A DNA stretch of 64,000 bases. It comes from Brevibacterium sp. p3-SID960 (GTDB lineage Bacteria > Actinomycetota > Actinomycetes > Actinomycetales > Brevibacteriaceae). The DNA is taken from positions 1 through 64,000 of the forward strand of contig NZ_JALXKS010000004.1 in the NCBI RefSeq assembly GCF_025144725.1, read 5' to 3'. Below the pieces are notes generated by a model, which was given only the letters and a program-made list of their open reading frames with translations, was not told the DNA's origin and ran no database searches. Positions 55,923-64,000 of this stretch are shown one piece after another (within the stretch, counting starts at the first letter, position 1; every line of letters begins with the position of its first letter). The position numbers were made by a program, and so were the translations under genes.

Positions 55923-58532
55923 TCAGTCGATGACTCGGACGAAGACCGCGCCGCGCTTGAGCATCCAGCTGTACGAGCGCTTCGTGGTGCCCGTGCGCTT
56001 GGAGCCGGCGTCGTACATCTGGCCCTTCGTCTCGGAGACGATGCCGATGTGGCCGGGGACCCAGATGAGGTCGCCGGGCTTGGCCTGCGAGGCCGGGATC
56101 ACCGTGCCAGCAGCCTTCTGCGCCGAGGTGTGGCGCGGGAGGTTGATGCCGTTCTGCTTGTAGACCCACACGGTGTAGCCCGAGCAGTCCCAGCCCGAGG
56201 TGGTGTTGCCGCCCCAGACGTAGCGGACGCCCACGCCCTTGCGGGCCGTCTTGATGATGTTGTCCCGCAGCTCCTTCTCCTGCTGAGCCTTGGACTTCTT
56301 CTCATCCTTCTTCTTGGAGTCGTCCTTCTTGGAGTCGTCCTTCTTCTTGTCGTCCTTCTTTTTGGAGTCGTCCTTCTTGGAGTCGTCCTTCTTCTTGTCG
56401 TCTTTCTTGTTCTTGTCGTCTGCTGGACCTTCCCCGTCGTCAGCAGGCGAATCGTTGTCGTCGCCCGGGGGCGAGGCCCGGTTGTGATCCCGGGCCCCTC
56501 CCTTGATCGAACCGGTGCGTGAGAACTCGGTGGTGCCATAGCCGTTGACCCAGACCAGGCGAGCGCCTTCGAAGACCTGTTCGCAGCGGCCGTCGGAGCA
56601 CTTCGGCGCCTCAGTCGGGTAGCCGAGGTGGCCCCGCTCATAGCCCTTCGAGCCCCAGTACTTCTGCAGGCTTCCGTGCGTGGGCTGAGCGCCGGTGGCG
56701 CTCGTCCAGTGCACTGAGCCCTTCTCGAACTTCTGGTAGACACCGCCGTTCTTCAGGCCTCCGCGCTCATCGGAGGTCGGGAAGCCGAGCGTGTCGCGCA
56801 TCGAGTCCTTGTACATGGACCGGATCGCGCCCTTGAGCAGGAAGGTCTTGCCGTTCTTGTGGAAGACCGCACCCTTCTCGAAGTCGCGCGCGGTGCCGCC
56901 CTGGAAGCCGTACTCCTTGCCGGTGGCCTTGCCGAGCTTGTCGGCGTGCTTCTCGGCGTACTTGTCGATCGGCGTCTGCTTCGGCGGCTTCGGCTTGTCC
57001 TCCTTGGGCTTGTCCTCCTTGGGCTTATCCTCCTTAGGGCCTGAGCCGGCCTTCTGCATCTTCTCAACGGCATTGCGCATGCCGCCGATCTTGGAGTAGA
57101 AGGCAGCTCCCGGGCACGAGGTGGTGCCGAGGTCGCGGTGACCGACGATCGTATTGATCCGCTTGCCGGCCACGGTCGTCTTGCCCTTGGCGGGAACGCC
57201 GTTGGCCGAGAGCTTCCAGGCGATCGCGTGCTCGACAGCGCGCAGGGTCTCATTCGGCGGTGCGGACTTCTCGAAGGTGCCCATCACCGAGATGCCGAAC
57301 GTACCGGTGTTGTAGCCGGCGACGTGGGCGCCGATGACGGCCCGGTCGAGTCCTCCGGCACGGCCCTCCCATAGGCGGCCGTACTTGTCGGCCAGCACGT
57401 TGTAGCCGACGTCGGACCAGCCGCGGCCCTTGGTGTGGAAGCTGTAGATGCCGCGCAGGATGCCCGGCACATCGGAGGCCTTGTAGTTGTTCGAGCCTGC
57501 GGTGTGGTGGATGACGGTCGCCTTGACGCCGCTGGCGTAGCTCGGCTTGCCCTTGCGCAGGCTCTCCTTGGCGCCCCAGGACTTGCGGGAGCCGATCGAG
57601 GGCTTGGGCACCTTCTTCATCGAGGTGTTCTCCACGGCGGCGTCACCGGGCACGTAGGCGGCGTTCTGCGCGTCGTACTCGGGCTGCTGCGCATCGGTTT
57701 CCCCGGCCGGATCATCGGCCCCGGTGTCAGCAGTTCCCTCGGTCTCAGCACCGTCTGTCGCGCCGGCGGCGTCGACGACCGGGGCGTTGCTGGCCACGGC
57801 CTCGGCGTCTGCCGGTGAGGACTTCGGGTCAACGAGGACGAGTTCGGCCTTCTGCGGTGCGCTCTCGCCGAGCACGCGCATCTGCACGGCGGTGGCGGAG
57901 TTGACGATGAAGGGCTCGGTGCCTTCGGTGCCCTCTCCCTGGCCGTTCTCGTGTTCGACTTCCTCCCAGGCCGACCAGCCGTCGGCGGACTGCACGCGCA
58001 CCTCGATGGTGACGTTGGTGGTGCCCTGGTAGGCCGCGCCGATGACCGAGGAGCGGTCGGCGGGCACGTCGAGGACGTCGGAGATTGCGGCGATGTTGAC
58101 GCCGTCTTCGGTCTTCTCCTGGACGCTGCCGGACATGTCCGGCTCGCTCGTCTCAGTCGGAGCCTCGGTCGGTTCGTCCGAGCCGCCTCCGGTCTCTGGG
58201 GCCTCACCGCCGCCGAGCTCGCCTGGGGCGGTGCTCATAGGCGCGACGCTGGCGCCGAAGACGCCCGCGCTGCCGACGCTCATCTGCTGGATGAACGCTT
58301 CGGACTTCATGAGGTTGGGCAGATTGGTCATCGACTGATTTGCCGCATCGGCTGCGCTGCCGGAGGCTGCGCGGGCACCGGGGGCTTCGAGACCTGGCTC
58401 GCTGACATCGGTCAGCGACTTCTTCTCGACGTCGGGCGTGACGGTGTCGGCCGAGGCCGGCAGCACCAGTCCCAGTGTCGAGGTCATGACTGCTGCGGCA
58501 CACGTCGCCACAGCGGGTATCAGTATTCTCAT
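55923..58532 (-). CDS. bifunctional peptidoglycan hydrolase: amidase, LGFP repeats, NlpC/P60
   Basis: An 869-residue secreted protein. Signal peptide (1-28, cleaved after ASA); an uncharacterised Glu/Thr/Pro-rich region; an N-acetylmuramoyl-L-alanine amidase (Amidase_2/PGRP) at about 320-490 (HHTAG near 339, GHRDLGTTSCPG near 460); LGFP-type repeats at about 545-660 (GFPTSDE, GYPTEAP); a Lys/Asp-rich linker (about 700-750); and a C-terminal NlpC/P60 domain (Cys in WDCSGY near 779, GHIG further on). It could cut both the Mur-stem amide bond and the stem peptide. The start is ATG at 58532 (AAAGG upstream); GTG at 58574 is possible. Confidence 0.9.
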   Translation of the reverse strand: MRILIPAVATCAAAVMTSTLGLVLPASADTVTPDVEKKSLTDVSEPGLEAPGARAASGSAADAANQSMTNLPNLMKSEAFIQQMSVGSAGVFGASVAPMSTAPGELGGGEAPETGGGSDEPTEAPTETSEPDMSGSVQEKTEDGVNIAAISDVLDVPADRSSVIGAAYQGTTNVTIEVRVQSADGWSAWEEVEHENGQGEGTEGTEPFIVNSATAVQMRVLGESAPQKAELVLVDPKSSPADAEAVASNAPVVDAAGATDGAETEGTADTGADDPAGETDAQQPEYDAQNAAYVPGDAAVENTSMKKVPKPSIGSRKSWGAKESLRKGKPSYASGVKATVIHHTAGSNNYKASDVPGILRGIYSFHTKGRGWSDVGYNVLADKYGRLWEGRAGGLDRAVIGAHVAGYNTGTFGISVMGTFEKSAPPNETLRAVEHAIAWKLSANGVPAKGKTTVAGKRINTIVGHRDLGTTSCPGAAFYSKIGGMRNAVEKMQKAGSGPKEDKPKEDKPKEDKPKPPKQTPIDKYAEKHADKLGKATGKEYGFQGGTARDFEKGAVFHKNGKTFLLKGAIRSMYKDSMRDTLGFPTSDERGGLKNGGVYQKFEKGSVHWTSATGAQPTHGSLQKYWGSKGYERGHLGYPTEAPKCSDGRCEQVFEGARLVWVNGYGTTEFSRTGSIKGGARDHNRASPPGDDNDSPADDGEGPADDKNKKDDKKKDDSKKDDSKKKDDKKKDDSKKDDSKKKDEKKSKAQQEKELRDNIIKTARKGVGVRYVWGGNTTSGWDCSGYTVWVYKQNGINLPRHTSAQKAAGTVIPASQAKPGDLIWVPGHIGIVSETKGQMYDAGSKRTGTTKRSYSWMLKRGAVFVRVID
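56280..56425. repeat. Lys/Asp linker microrepeats in the hydrolase gene
   Basis: Short imperfect repeats encode KKDDSK-type blocks between the LGFP and NlpC/P60 domains. A second set (KEDKP x3) lies at about 57000-57035. Confidence 0.8.
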
Positions 58533-58831
58533 CGTTTCAGCCTTTGCGAGGAAGACAGGGAAGATAGGCTTCACGAGTGATTGCCGTCATTGGCAAGATG
58601 ACGAATCAGCTCAACATGACAGAATTGTTACATACTTCGCGGCGTGTCGCTTTGAAAAATCTCCCGCAAGGGGAATTACAGCGATGTCGTTCCGCGTGTT
58701 CATGCGGTTCGGGAGGCCTGAAAAATTTTTGTGATCCCCTTGCGAACTCGGTAAAAGTCCTGACATCGGGGTCACGGAACGCGGCGCTGAGGCGGTGGGG
58801 CGTGAGTGCGGGAACCGGGCTGGGCGACCGG
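58533..58831. other. 299-bp gap upstream of the amidase/NlpC gene
   Basis: No gene is evident. The region is AT-richer than average, with A/T runs near 58665 and 58727 that could carry promoters. I looked for a ydaO-type c-di-AMP riboswitch on the minus strand and saw none of its conserved core. Confidence 0.5.
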
Positions 58832-60316
58832 TCAGGGAACGTGGCAGATGGCGCCGTCGTCTTCTTCGCTGCCCTTGCCGCCTTCCGGCTGGGCTGCAGT
58901 CAGGTGCATGCCGCTGGTCGCCAGGGCCGCGCCGGCCGGAGCATAGATGCCTGCAGCGGTGTCCTCGGCGTCCTCCTCGGAGGCTGTGATCGTCGAGGAG
59001 ACGAGCTCGTGGACGCCGGCGAAATCCGGGTGGGTGGGGTTGACGCGCGGCGGGGTGAGGTTGAGCGATTCCATCTGGTGCTCCCGCGACTTCATCGCCA
59101 GGTCGACGAACGTGTCGACCTGCAGCTGCGGGATATCGGTGGAGACCACCTCGGGAGCGGCCTTGGCGATGTCCTGGAAGCGCAGCATCACCGTTGACGC
59201 GTCGAGCTGTTCGAGCATCGCCTGCTGCACGCAGCGCTGGCGGACCATGCGCTCATAGTCGCTGGAGAACTCCCGCGAGCGGGCGTACCACAGCGCGCGG
59301 TAGCCGTCGAGATGCTGCTCACCGGGTTCGATCCAGCCTTTGACCGGGCCGTGCTTGCCGGTCTTCGGGTCGACCTTCGAGGAGATCGGCACGCGCTTGC
59401 CGGAGACGATGTCGATACCGCCCATCGCGTCGATGAGCTGCTCGAATCCCTTCAGGTCGATCATCGCGTAGTACTGCACCGTGAGCCCGGTGATGCCCTC
59501 GGCGGCGTCCTTGGTCGCCTGGACGCCAGCGGGGGTCTTCCCGTCGAACTCGTCGGCGAGCTTCTCGCCCTGCTGGTAGACGGCGTTAAGGATGCACTCG
59601 TCGCCGCAGGTGAAGCCCTGCGGGTAGTGCCTGTGCAGCGGGGACTCTTCGGGGAAGGGCACGTTCTGCATGTTGCGCGGCATCCCGATGCTCACCGCCT
59701 TGCCGGTCTTGGCGTCGACCGAGATGAGCGAGAGGCTGTCGGGGCGGATGCCGGTGCGTCCCTTGCCGGCATCGGAGCCGAGCAGCAGGATGTTGTAGCG
59801 TCCGTCGACGGCGCGCTGACCCCAGCCGGCGGCGAACACATCGGTCATGAGCTGGCGCTGGCTATTGATCATCATGGTCCCCCAGGCCAGTCCCCCGCCG
59901 ATGACGAGTGTGAATACGAGGCTGGCGGCCAGGAATGTGCGGCGGACCTTCGGTGACAGCGTCACGAGCTTGACCCGGCGCACGGTGTCGAGCAGGCACA
60001 CGATCCAGTTCAGCGTGAACACGGCGAGGAATGCAGTGACGCCGGTGAGCACGAACGGGTTGGTGCCCAGGGTGATGAGGAAGCCGCGGGCGAAGATCGC
60101 CGTCAATGCGGCGACGAGCAGCAGTGCCCAGCCGCCGAGGGTGAGGGTGAGCGAGAACTTCGCCCATCGGCGCACCCGGAACAGCGACTGCACGGAACCA
60201 GGCACAAGGATCGTCGAGGCCAGCAGGATCCAGCCGCGGGCGTTGCGCACCGGCTGGTTGGCATGCTCCGGATAGCGCACCGGGTCGATGTACTTCAGGG
60301 GCCTGCGCTCGGCCAT
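58832..60316 (-). CDS. LytR-CpsA-Psr (LCP) family wall-polymer ligase
   Basis: A 494-residue protein. Three or so TM helices lie at about 30-155, then the extracytoplasmic LCP domain: LLLGSDAGKGRTGIRPDSL (near 178-197), SIGMPRNMQ, DAMGGIDI and ALWYARSREFSSDYERMVRQR (near 342-362). LCP enzymes attach polymers such as arabinogalactan or teichoic acids to peptidoglycan. The N-terminal multi-TM region is longer than in single-pass LCPs. AGGAGG precedes the ATG. It is adjacent to the amidase gene but separated by 299 bp. It has a Cys pair (FTCGDECIL). Confidence 0.9.
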   Translation of the reverse strand: MAERRPLKYIDPVRYPEHANQPVRNARGWILLASTILVPGSVQSLFRVRRWAKFSLTLTLGGWALLLVAALTAIFARGFLITLGTNPFVLTGVTAFLAVFTLNWIVCLLDTVRRVKLVTLSPKVRRTFLAASLVFTLVIGGGLAWGTMMINSQRQLMTDVFAAGWGQRAVDGRYNILLLGSDAGKGRTGIRPDSLSLISVDAKTGKAVSIGMPRNMQNVPFPEESPLHRHYPQGFTCGDECILNAVYQQGEKLADEFDGKTPAGVQATKDAAEGITGLTVQYYAMIDLKGFEQLIDAMGGIDIVSGKRVPISSKVDPKTGKHGPVKGWIEPGEQHLDGYRALWYARSREFSSDYERMVRQRCVQQAMLEQLDASTVMLRFQDIAKAAPEVVSTDIPQLQVDTFVDLAMKSREHQMESLNLTPPRVNPTHPDFAGVHELVSSTITASEEDAEDTAAGIYAPAGAALATSGMHLTAAQPEGGKGSEEDDGAICHVP

Positions 60317-60606
60317 CGACTGCCTCCTGTTCTGCTGGCGTGCGCTCTCACGTCCTCGTCATGGGGCAGGTCGCACGCGCCGGAGGCGGTGTGACGCGGG
60401 ATGCGGCAACTGCGCCGCACGGGGACGTCGCGTCGGTACTGAACCAGGTTAGCGCTCAAGCCTGAGACCGCCTGGGAGAATCCGGCGGCGAGTGTCCGCG
60501 TGTCTTGCTGTCAGTCGGTCGTGTACAAGCTGCGAGAAGCCCCCTCGCTGTGCCGCCGGCTCCCCTAAGATGAGGGCTCCACTGGCACTTCGCAGATCGG
60601 ACTTCG
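60317..60606. other. 290-bp divergent gap (LCP / PucR)
   Basis: No gene is recognised. It must hold divergent promoters for the LCP and PucR genes, but I could not define a -35/-10 pair with confidence. Confidence 0.5.
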
Positions 60607-62286
60607 ATGGCAGCTGAAACGGGACAGTTTCTTTCGTCCCTTCTGACAGCGAACAATTCAACTCAGGCGATGCAGGCGGCGGTCCGCCATGTCGTCGCGG
60701 TGGTGCAGTGCGACATCTCATGGACGGGTGTGGTCAAGGCTGATGCTGAGATGCACATCGGAGCCCACCACGGACTTCAGACGCCAGAGATGGCAGCGGA
60801 CTGGCATCTGGCCGTCGGTGAGGGAATCGGCGGGAAGGCTGCGTCGCTGCAGCGCACGCAGAAGAGCAGCAACTATCTGCACGACTCACGCAGGGTGCCC
60901 GCCAAACGGCTGATCGACAACGAGAAGATCGGGTCAGTGCTCGTGTCTCCGCTCATGGCACACGACGCAGCGCTTGGGGTGCTGTATGCCGCAGACCGAC
61001 GGCAGCGGAATTGGACTTCAGAGGAAATCGACGAGCTGGAGTCGATCGCCGACCATCTCTCGGTGCGCCTGGCGCAGCTCGATCGCGTCCGCCTGGCAGA
61101 AGCTCGGGCCAGCGACGCCCGGCGACGAGCCGAAGCAGCCGACTCCCACCTGACGTCGGCCATCGAATTGGTCGAGCTGCTGAGCTCGGCATCGGCGGTC
61201 AATCACGCTCTGGATGCAGTCGCGGTTTACCTCAACGCCCGGATCGAACTGCATGACCGCCACAATTCAGTCATCGGAGCATCCGGTCCAGACCGGGCAT
61301 CATGCCATGGAGTAGAAATCTCCAGCCGGCTCAGCCCGCAGAGCAGACTGACGGTGCACCTGTCCTGCGTCGATGAGGACACGACCCTCACCGAGCCGTC
61401 TGCCCGGATCGCTCTTCATGCGCTCAAGCTTCAGCTGCTGCGCCTCTGCGAGCGGTCGGCGACAATCGAGACGCTACGCGGAGACCTCCAGGAGAAGCTG
61501 CTGACCGGCAACTTCACCAATACGGCCCATATTCAGCGGCGACTCGCGCTCATCGGGTGCGCACCGATCGGATCAGATGCACGGGTTATCGTCATCAGAG
61601 CACGGGACCAGGCCGATCAGATCTCTGAGCGCTTCCACAGCGACCTGCGCGCGACGTTCCCGGACTATCTTGTCGATCATCGCGACGAGTCCACTGTCGT
61701 CATCATCGGCAACGGCGGGTCGGAAGAAGAGCTCTCACTTCAGATCGCAGATCTGCTTGGCCGCGAAGAGCATCGTCGGAAGCGAAAAGGCACGTCCAAA
61801 GGAAGCCCAGGCGACAGCCGCAGATTCGTCGCCGGTATCGGACGTCGCACAGAACAGCTGCATGAGGTGTCCATCTCCTACGATGAAGCACGGGCCGCAT
61901 GCACCGTGGGCATGTCCAACCCGCAGACCAGCATCGACGGGGTTGCCAGCGCCCGGGCTCTGGGTCTTCAGGGGCTGGCGAGCATCCCTAATGCCCAGCT
62001 CCAGGCGATGGTGACGGACACGTTCGGGCCGATCATTGCCCATGACGAGCGCCACGGAACGCACTACATGACAACCATCAGCTCGTACCTGGCCAACGAC
62101 CGACACCTCGGCGACACCGCAGCCGAGCTCCACGTGCACTACAACACTGTGCGCAACCGCATCGCTCGCATCGAAGAACTGCTCGACCTCAGTTTCGCCC
62201 GCACCGACGACCGGTATCGCGCGGAGACTGCCGTGCGCATGGCTGCCGTGCTCGCGGCCCGCACGGCGCCGACGACAGCCCTGTGA
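60607..62286 (+). CDS. GAF-PucR (CdaR-type) transcriptional regulator
   Basis: A 559-residue regulator. GAF domain at about 10-155 (LLTANNSTQAMQAAVRHVVAVVQC), a coiled-coil linker (about 155-200), a CdaR-type middle domain and a C-terminal PucR-type HTH (about 490-545, TAAELHVHYNTVRNRIARIEELLDLSF). GAF-PucR regulators often control the catabolic operon next to them, here the acyl-CoA ligase 123 bp downstream. No clear Shine-Dalgarno sequence precedes the ATG. The ligand is unknown. Confidence 0.88.
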   Translation: MAAETGQFLSSLLTANNSTQAMQAAVRHVVAVVQCDISWTGVVKADAEMHIGAHHGLQTPEMAADWHLAVGEGIGGKAASLQRTQKSSNYLHDSRRVPAKRLIDNEKIGSVLVSPLMAHDAALGVLYAADRRQRNWTSEEIDELESIADHLSVRLAQLDRVRLAEARASDARRRAEAADSHLTSAIELVELLSSASAVNHALDAVAVYLNARIELHDRHNSVIGASGPDRASCHGVEISSRLSPQSRLTVHLSCVDEDTTLTEPSARIALHALKLQLLRLCERSATIETLRGDLQEKLLTGNFTNTAHIQRRLALIGCAPIGSDARVIVIRARDQADQISERFHSDLRATFPDYLVDHRDESTVVIIGNGGSEEELSLQIADLLGREEHRRKRKGTSKGSPGDSRRFVAGIGRRTEQLHEVSISYDEARAACTVGMSNPQTSIDGVASARALGLQGLASIPNAQLQAMVTDTFGPIIAHDERHGTHYMTTISSYLANDRHLGDTAAELHVHYNTVRNRIARIEELLDLSFARTDDRYRAETAVRMAAVLAARTAPTTAL

Positions 62287-62409
62287 CGATCTGACAGGCG
62301 ACGGCCGGAAGTCTGTACCCGATTCACATAGCCAGCCCTGCATGCGTGCGACATCCTGACTGACAACGTGGCGCGGGCCACATCGCTCAAGGGAGAGGGA
62401 GTCGCAACG

Positions 62410-63936
62410 ATGCAATGTGATGTCATCCGGGACCTGGTTCTGCCGGCAGTCAAGAAGCACGGGAGCCGCACAGCCGTCATCGCCGACGGACGAACCTGGA
62501 CGTACCGGGAACTGCACAATGCCGCATGCGAAGTCGCCAGCATTCTAATCGCACGAGGGGTCAAAGCCAGCGACCCGGTGGCCATCATGCTGGACAACAG
62601 CGCCGAATATCTCATCGCCGACCTGGCGATCGCATCCGTCGGCGCTGCCAAAGTGCCCATCAACCTGATGCTCTCGCCAGCGGAGATGACCTACATCCTG
62701 TCCGATTCCGGCGCGAAGCTGGTGCTGACATCGGATGCTCGCAGAGGCACGCTGTCCGATGCGACAAGCGAATCCGTTCTGGAGAAGCTCATCCTCAGCG
62801 TCTCCGACGAACGACGTGTCGCGGTGGCCGGCGCCGACGGCCCGCTCACAGCAGATGCCGCACAGGAGCTGCCTGCTGTCAGAGCCGAGGATATCGCGCT
62901 GATCATGTACACCGGGGGCACGACCGGCCGGCCGAAGGGTGTCGTCCACCTGCAGAAGGGCTTCGCCTCCAATCTCCTCTCGCACGTCATCGAAACCGAG
63001 ATCACGGCTGACGATCACCTGCTGCTGTCCTCGCCGCTCCCCCACAGCGCAGGCGTTCTTGCACTCGCCGGTCTGCTGCAGGGAGCCGTTGTCGAGGTGA
63101 TGAAGCAGTTCGACATGGAGTCCACCCTAAACAAGATCGAGACCGGCGGCGTGACGTATCTGTTCATGGTGCCGACCATGATCAACCGGCTTCTGGATGC
63201 CACCGAGGAACGCCCGAACTTTGATCCCGGCCGACTGCAGACGATCCTCTACGGCGCCTCCCCCATTTCGGAGGAGCGACTGCGTCAGGGGCTGCGGATC
63301 TTCGGCCCGGTGTTCATGCAGCTCTACGGACAGACCGAGGCACCGAACTTCCTCACACGCCTTCGCAAAGACGACCACGACGCCGACCGCTTCCCCAAAC
63401 GGCTGCGCAGCTGTGGCCAGCGCTCGCTCATGGCCGCCGTGCGCGTCGTGCGCAATGACGACACCGACTGCGATCCGCATGAGGTCGGCGAAGTCATCGG
63501 AAGCGCGCCCTATGTCATGGACCGCTACCTCAACCGTCCCGAAGTGACAGAGGAGACAGTCCGCAACGGGTGGCTCTACACCGGCGACCTCGGCTACGTG
63601 GACGAAGACGGCTACGTCTACCTCGTCGATCGCAAGAAGGACATGATCATCACCGGCGGCTTCAACGTCTACGCCAGCGAGGTCGAACAGGCGCTGTCTG
63701 CGCTCGATCTTGTTCAAGACGTCGCTGTCGTCGGCGCTCCTCACCCGGATTGGGGTGAGGCGGTCACCGCTTACGTCGTACCCGCACGTGAGGGTGTCGA
63801 GCCCGGCGACATCATCAACGCCTCCCGGGACGTGCTTTCCAGCTACAAGCGGCCGAAATACGTCCACCTCACCGACGCTCTGCCCGTCACGGCCGTCGGC
63901 AAGATTAACAAGAAGCAGCTGCGCGAGCACAGCTGA
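62410..63936 (+). CDS. acyl-CoA synthetase / aryl-CoA ligase (AMP-binding)
   Basis: A 508-residue ANL-superfamily ligase that activates a carboxylic acid as acyl-AMP and then acyl-CoA. Motif A3 YTGGTTGRPKG (near 169-179), A5 YGQTE, A7/A8 TGDLGYVDEDGYVYLVDRKKDMIITGG and the C-terminal GKINKK lysine are present. The substrate is not predictable; the adjacent GAF-PucR regulator suggests a catabolic (aromatic or fatty) acid. ATG follows GGGAGAGGGAG. It is first in an operon that continues past the window edge. Confidence 0.93.
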   Translation: MQCDVIRDLVLPAVKKHGSRTAVIADGRTWTYRELHNAACEVASILIARGVKASDPVAIMLDNSAEYLIADLAIASVGAAKVPINLMLSPAEMTYILSDSGAKLVLTSDARRGTLSDATSESVLEKLILSVSDERRVAVAGADGPLTADAAQELPAVRAEDIALIMYTGGTTGRPKGVVHLQKGFASNLLSHVIETEITADDHLLLSSPLPHSAGVLALAGLLQGAVVEVMKQFDMESTLNKIETGGVTYLFMVPTMINRLLDATEERPNFDPGRLQTILYGASPISEERLRQGLRIFGPVFMQLYGQTEAPNFLTRLRKDDHDADRFPKRLRSCGQRSLMAAVRVVRNDDTDCDPHEVGEVIGSAPYVMDRYLNRPEVTEETVRNGWLYTGDLGYVDEDGYVYLVDRKKDMIITGGFNVYASEVEQALSALDLVQDVAVVGAPHPDWGEAVTAYVVPAREGVEPGDIINASRDVLSSYKRPKYVHLTDALPVTAVGKINKKQLREHS

Positions 63937-63995
63937 GCCCAGCGTCATTCGCGTATGCCCGCCGGCACGCACATTTTCCAAGGAGAACTTCACAC

Positions 63996-64000
63996 ATGAG
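63996..64000 (+). CDS. start of the next gene (truncated by window edge)
   Basis: ATG preceded by AAGGAGAA (63980-63987) with an 8-nt spacer, 59 bp after the ligase stop. Only the first codon and two bases are visible, so the product cannot be named; it is probably part of the same catabolic operon. Confidence 0.55.

Noticed and set aside
56280..56425. Repeat element in the hydrolase linker as a separate mobile element
   Set aside because: It is a codon-phase-maintained Lys/Asp linker inside one open reading frame.
58533..58831. c-di-AMP (ydaO) riboswitch before the amidase/NlpC gene
   Set aside because: Such riboswitches occur upstream of actinobacterial wall hydrolases, but none of the conserved core segments could be found here.

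Overview
The window is a dense, high-GC chromosomal segment of an actinobacterium outside the mycolic-acid group, most likely a member of Micrococcales. A Brevibacterium-like lineage is plausible, but the species cannot be fixed from the sequence alone. The call rests on two WhiB proteins (WhiB1- and WhiB2-like), MtrA/MtrB/LpqB, a DUF222-HNH gene, a BldC-like regulator, the 180-kDa NAD-glutamate dehydrogenase, PdtaS, an F420 gamma-glutamyl ligase, and gene order that closely follows parts of the Mycobacterium tuberculosis map. Most genes sit in operons with 4-bp ATGA or GTGA overlaps. No rRNA, tRNA, CRISPR array, prophage or transposase was seen.

Layout. 0-9.5 kb: AI-2E-type permease; SGNH-Maf-acyl-CoA carboxylase alpha subunit; then, on the other strand, gamma-carbonic anhydrase, a P1B ATPase and an LpdA-type quinone reductase. 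9.7-16.5 kb: whiB1 facing a pdtaS-NAD-GDH unit. 16.6-20.5 kb: DUF2505, DUF6912, a CpaB/CpaE-like pair, a BldC-like protein and an unknown protein. 20.6-27.7 kb: a small LysM membrane protein, an Rv3235-like SecA accessory, secA, an AlkX/YcaQ-type DNA glycosylase, hpf and comF. 27.8-31.9 kb: mtrA-mtrB-lpqB, an envelope stress and cell-division two-component system. 32-42 kb: the conserved membrane protein-DUF4129-DUF4350-MoxR-DUF58-SpoIIM-RDD block (like Rv3689-Rv3695), split between SpoIIM and RDD by a DUF222-HNH gene. 42-55.8 kb: ahcY, manB, DUF3499, a degenerate zincin, DUF5719, a giant membrane glycosyltransferase, whiB2, cofE, TIGR03089, a CoA-transferase pair and manA. These supply mannose phosphates, envelope glycans and methyl-cycle turnover. 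55.9-60.3 kb: a two-catalytic-domain peptidoglycan hydrolase and an LCP ligase. 60.6-64 kb: a PucR-type regulator and an acyl-CoA ligase that open a probable catabolic operon running off the edge.

The theme of much of the window is building, remodelling and sensing the cell envelope: MtrAB-LpqB, SecA, LCP, amidase/NlpC, manA/manB, the giant glycosyltransferase and LysM.

The signals that ordinary annotation would miss are mostly in the DNA. A [T/C]ANNNT-N6-start signature suggests leaderless transcription of at least seven genes, including a 25-bp divergent pair. A perfect 18-bp palindrome lies upstream of the LysM gene. A 15-bp word (CCGCCTCGGGCACGG) recurs on both strands and seeds 33-bp tandem arrays. 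Several 24-bp in-frame minisatellites are present. The HNH gene interrupts a conserved block. Several enzyme homologues lack textbook catalytic residues.
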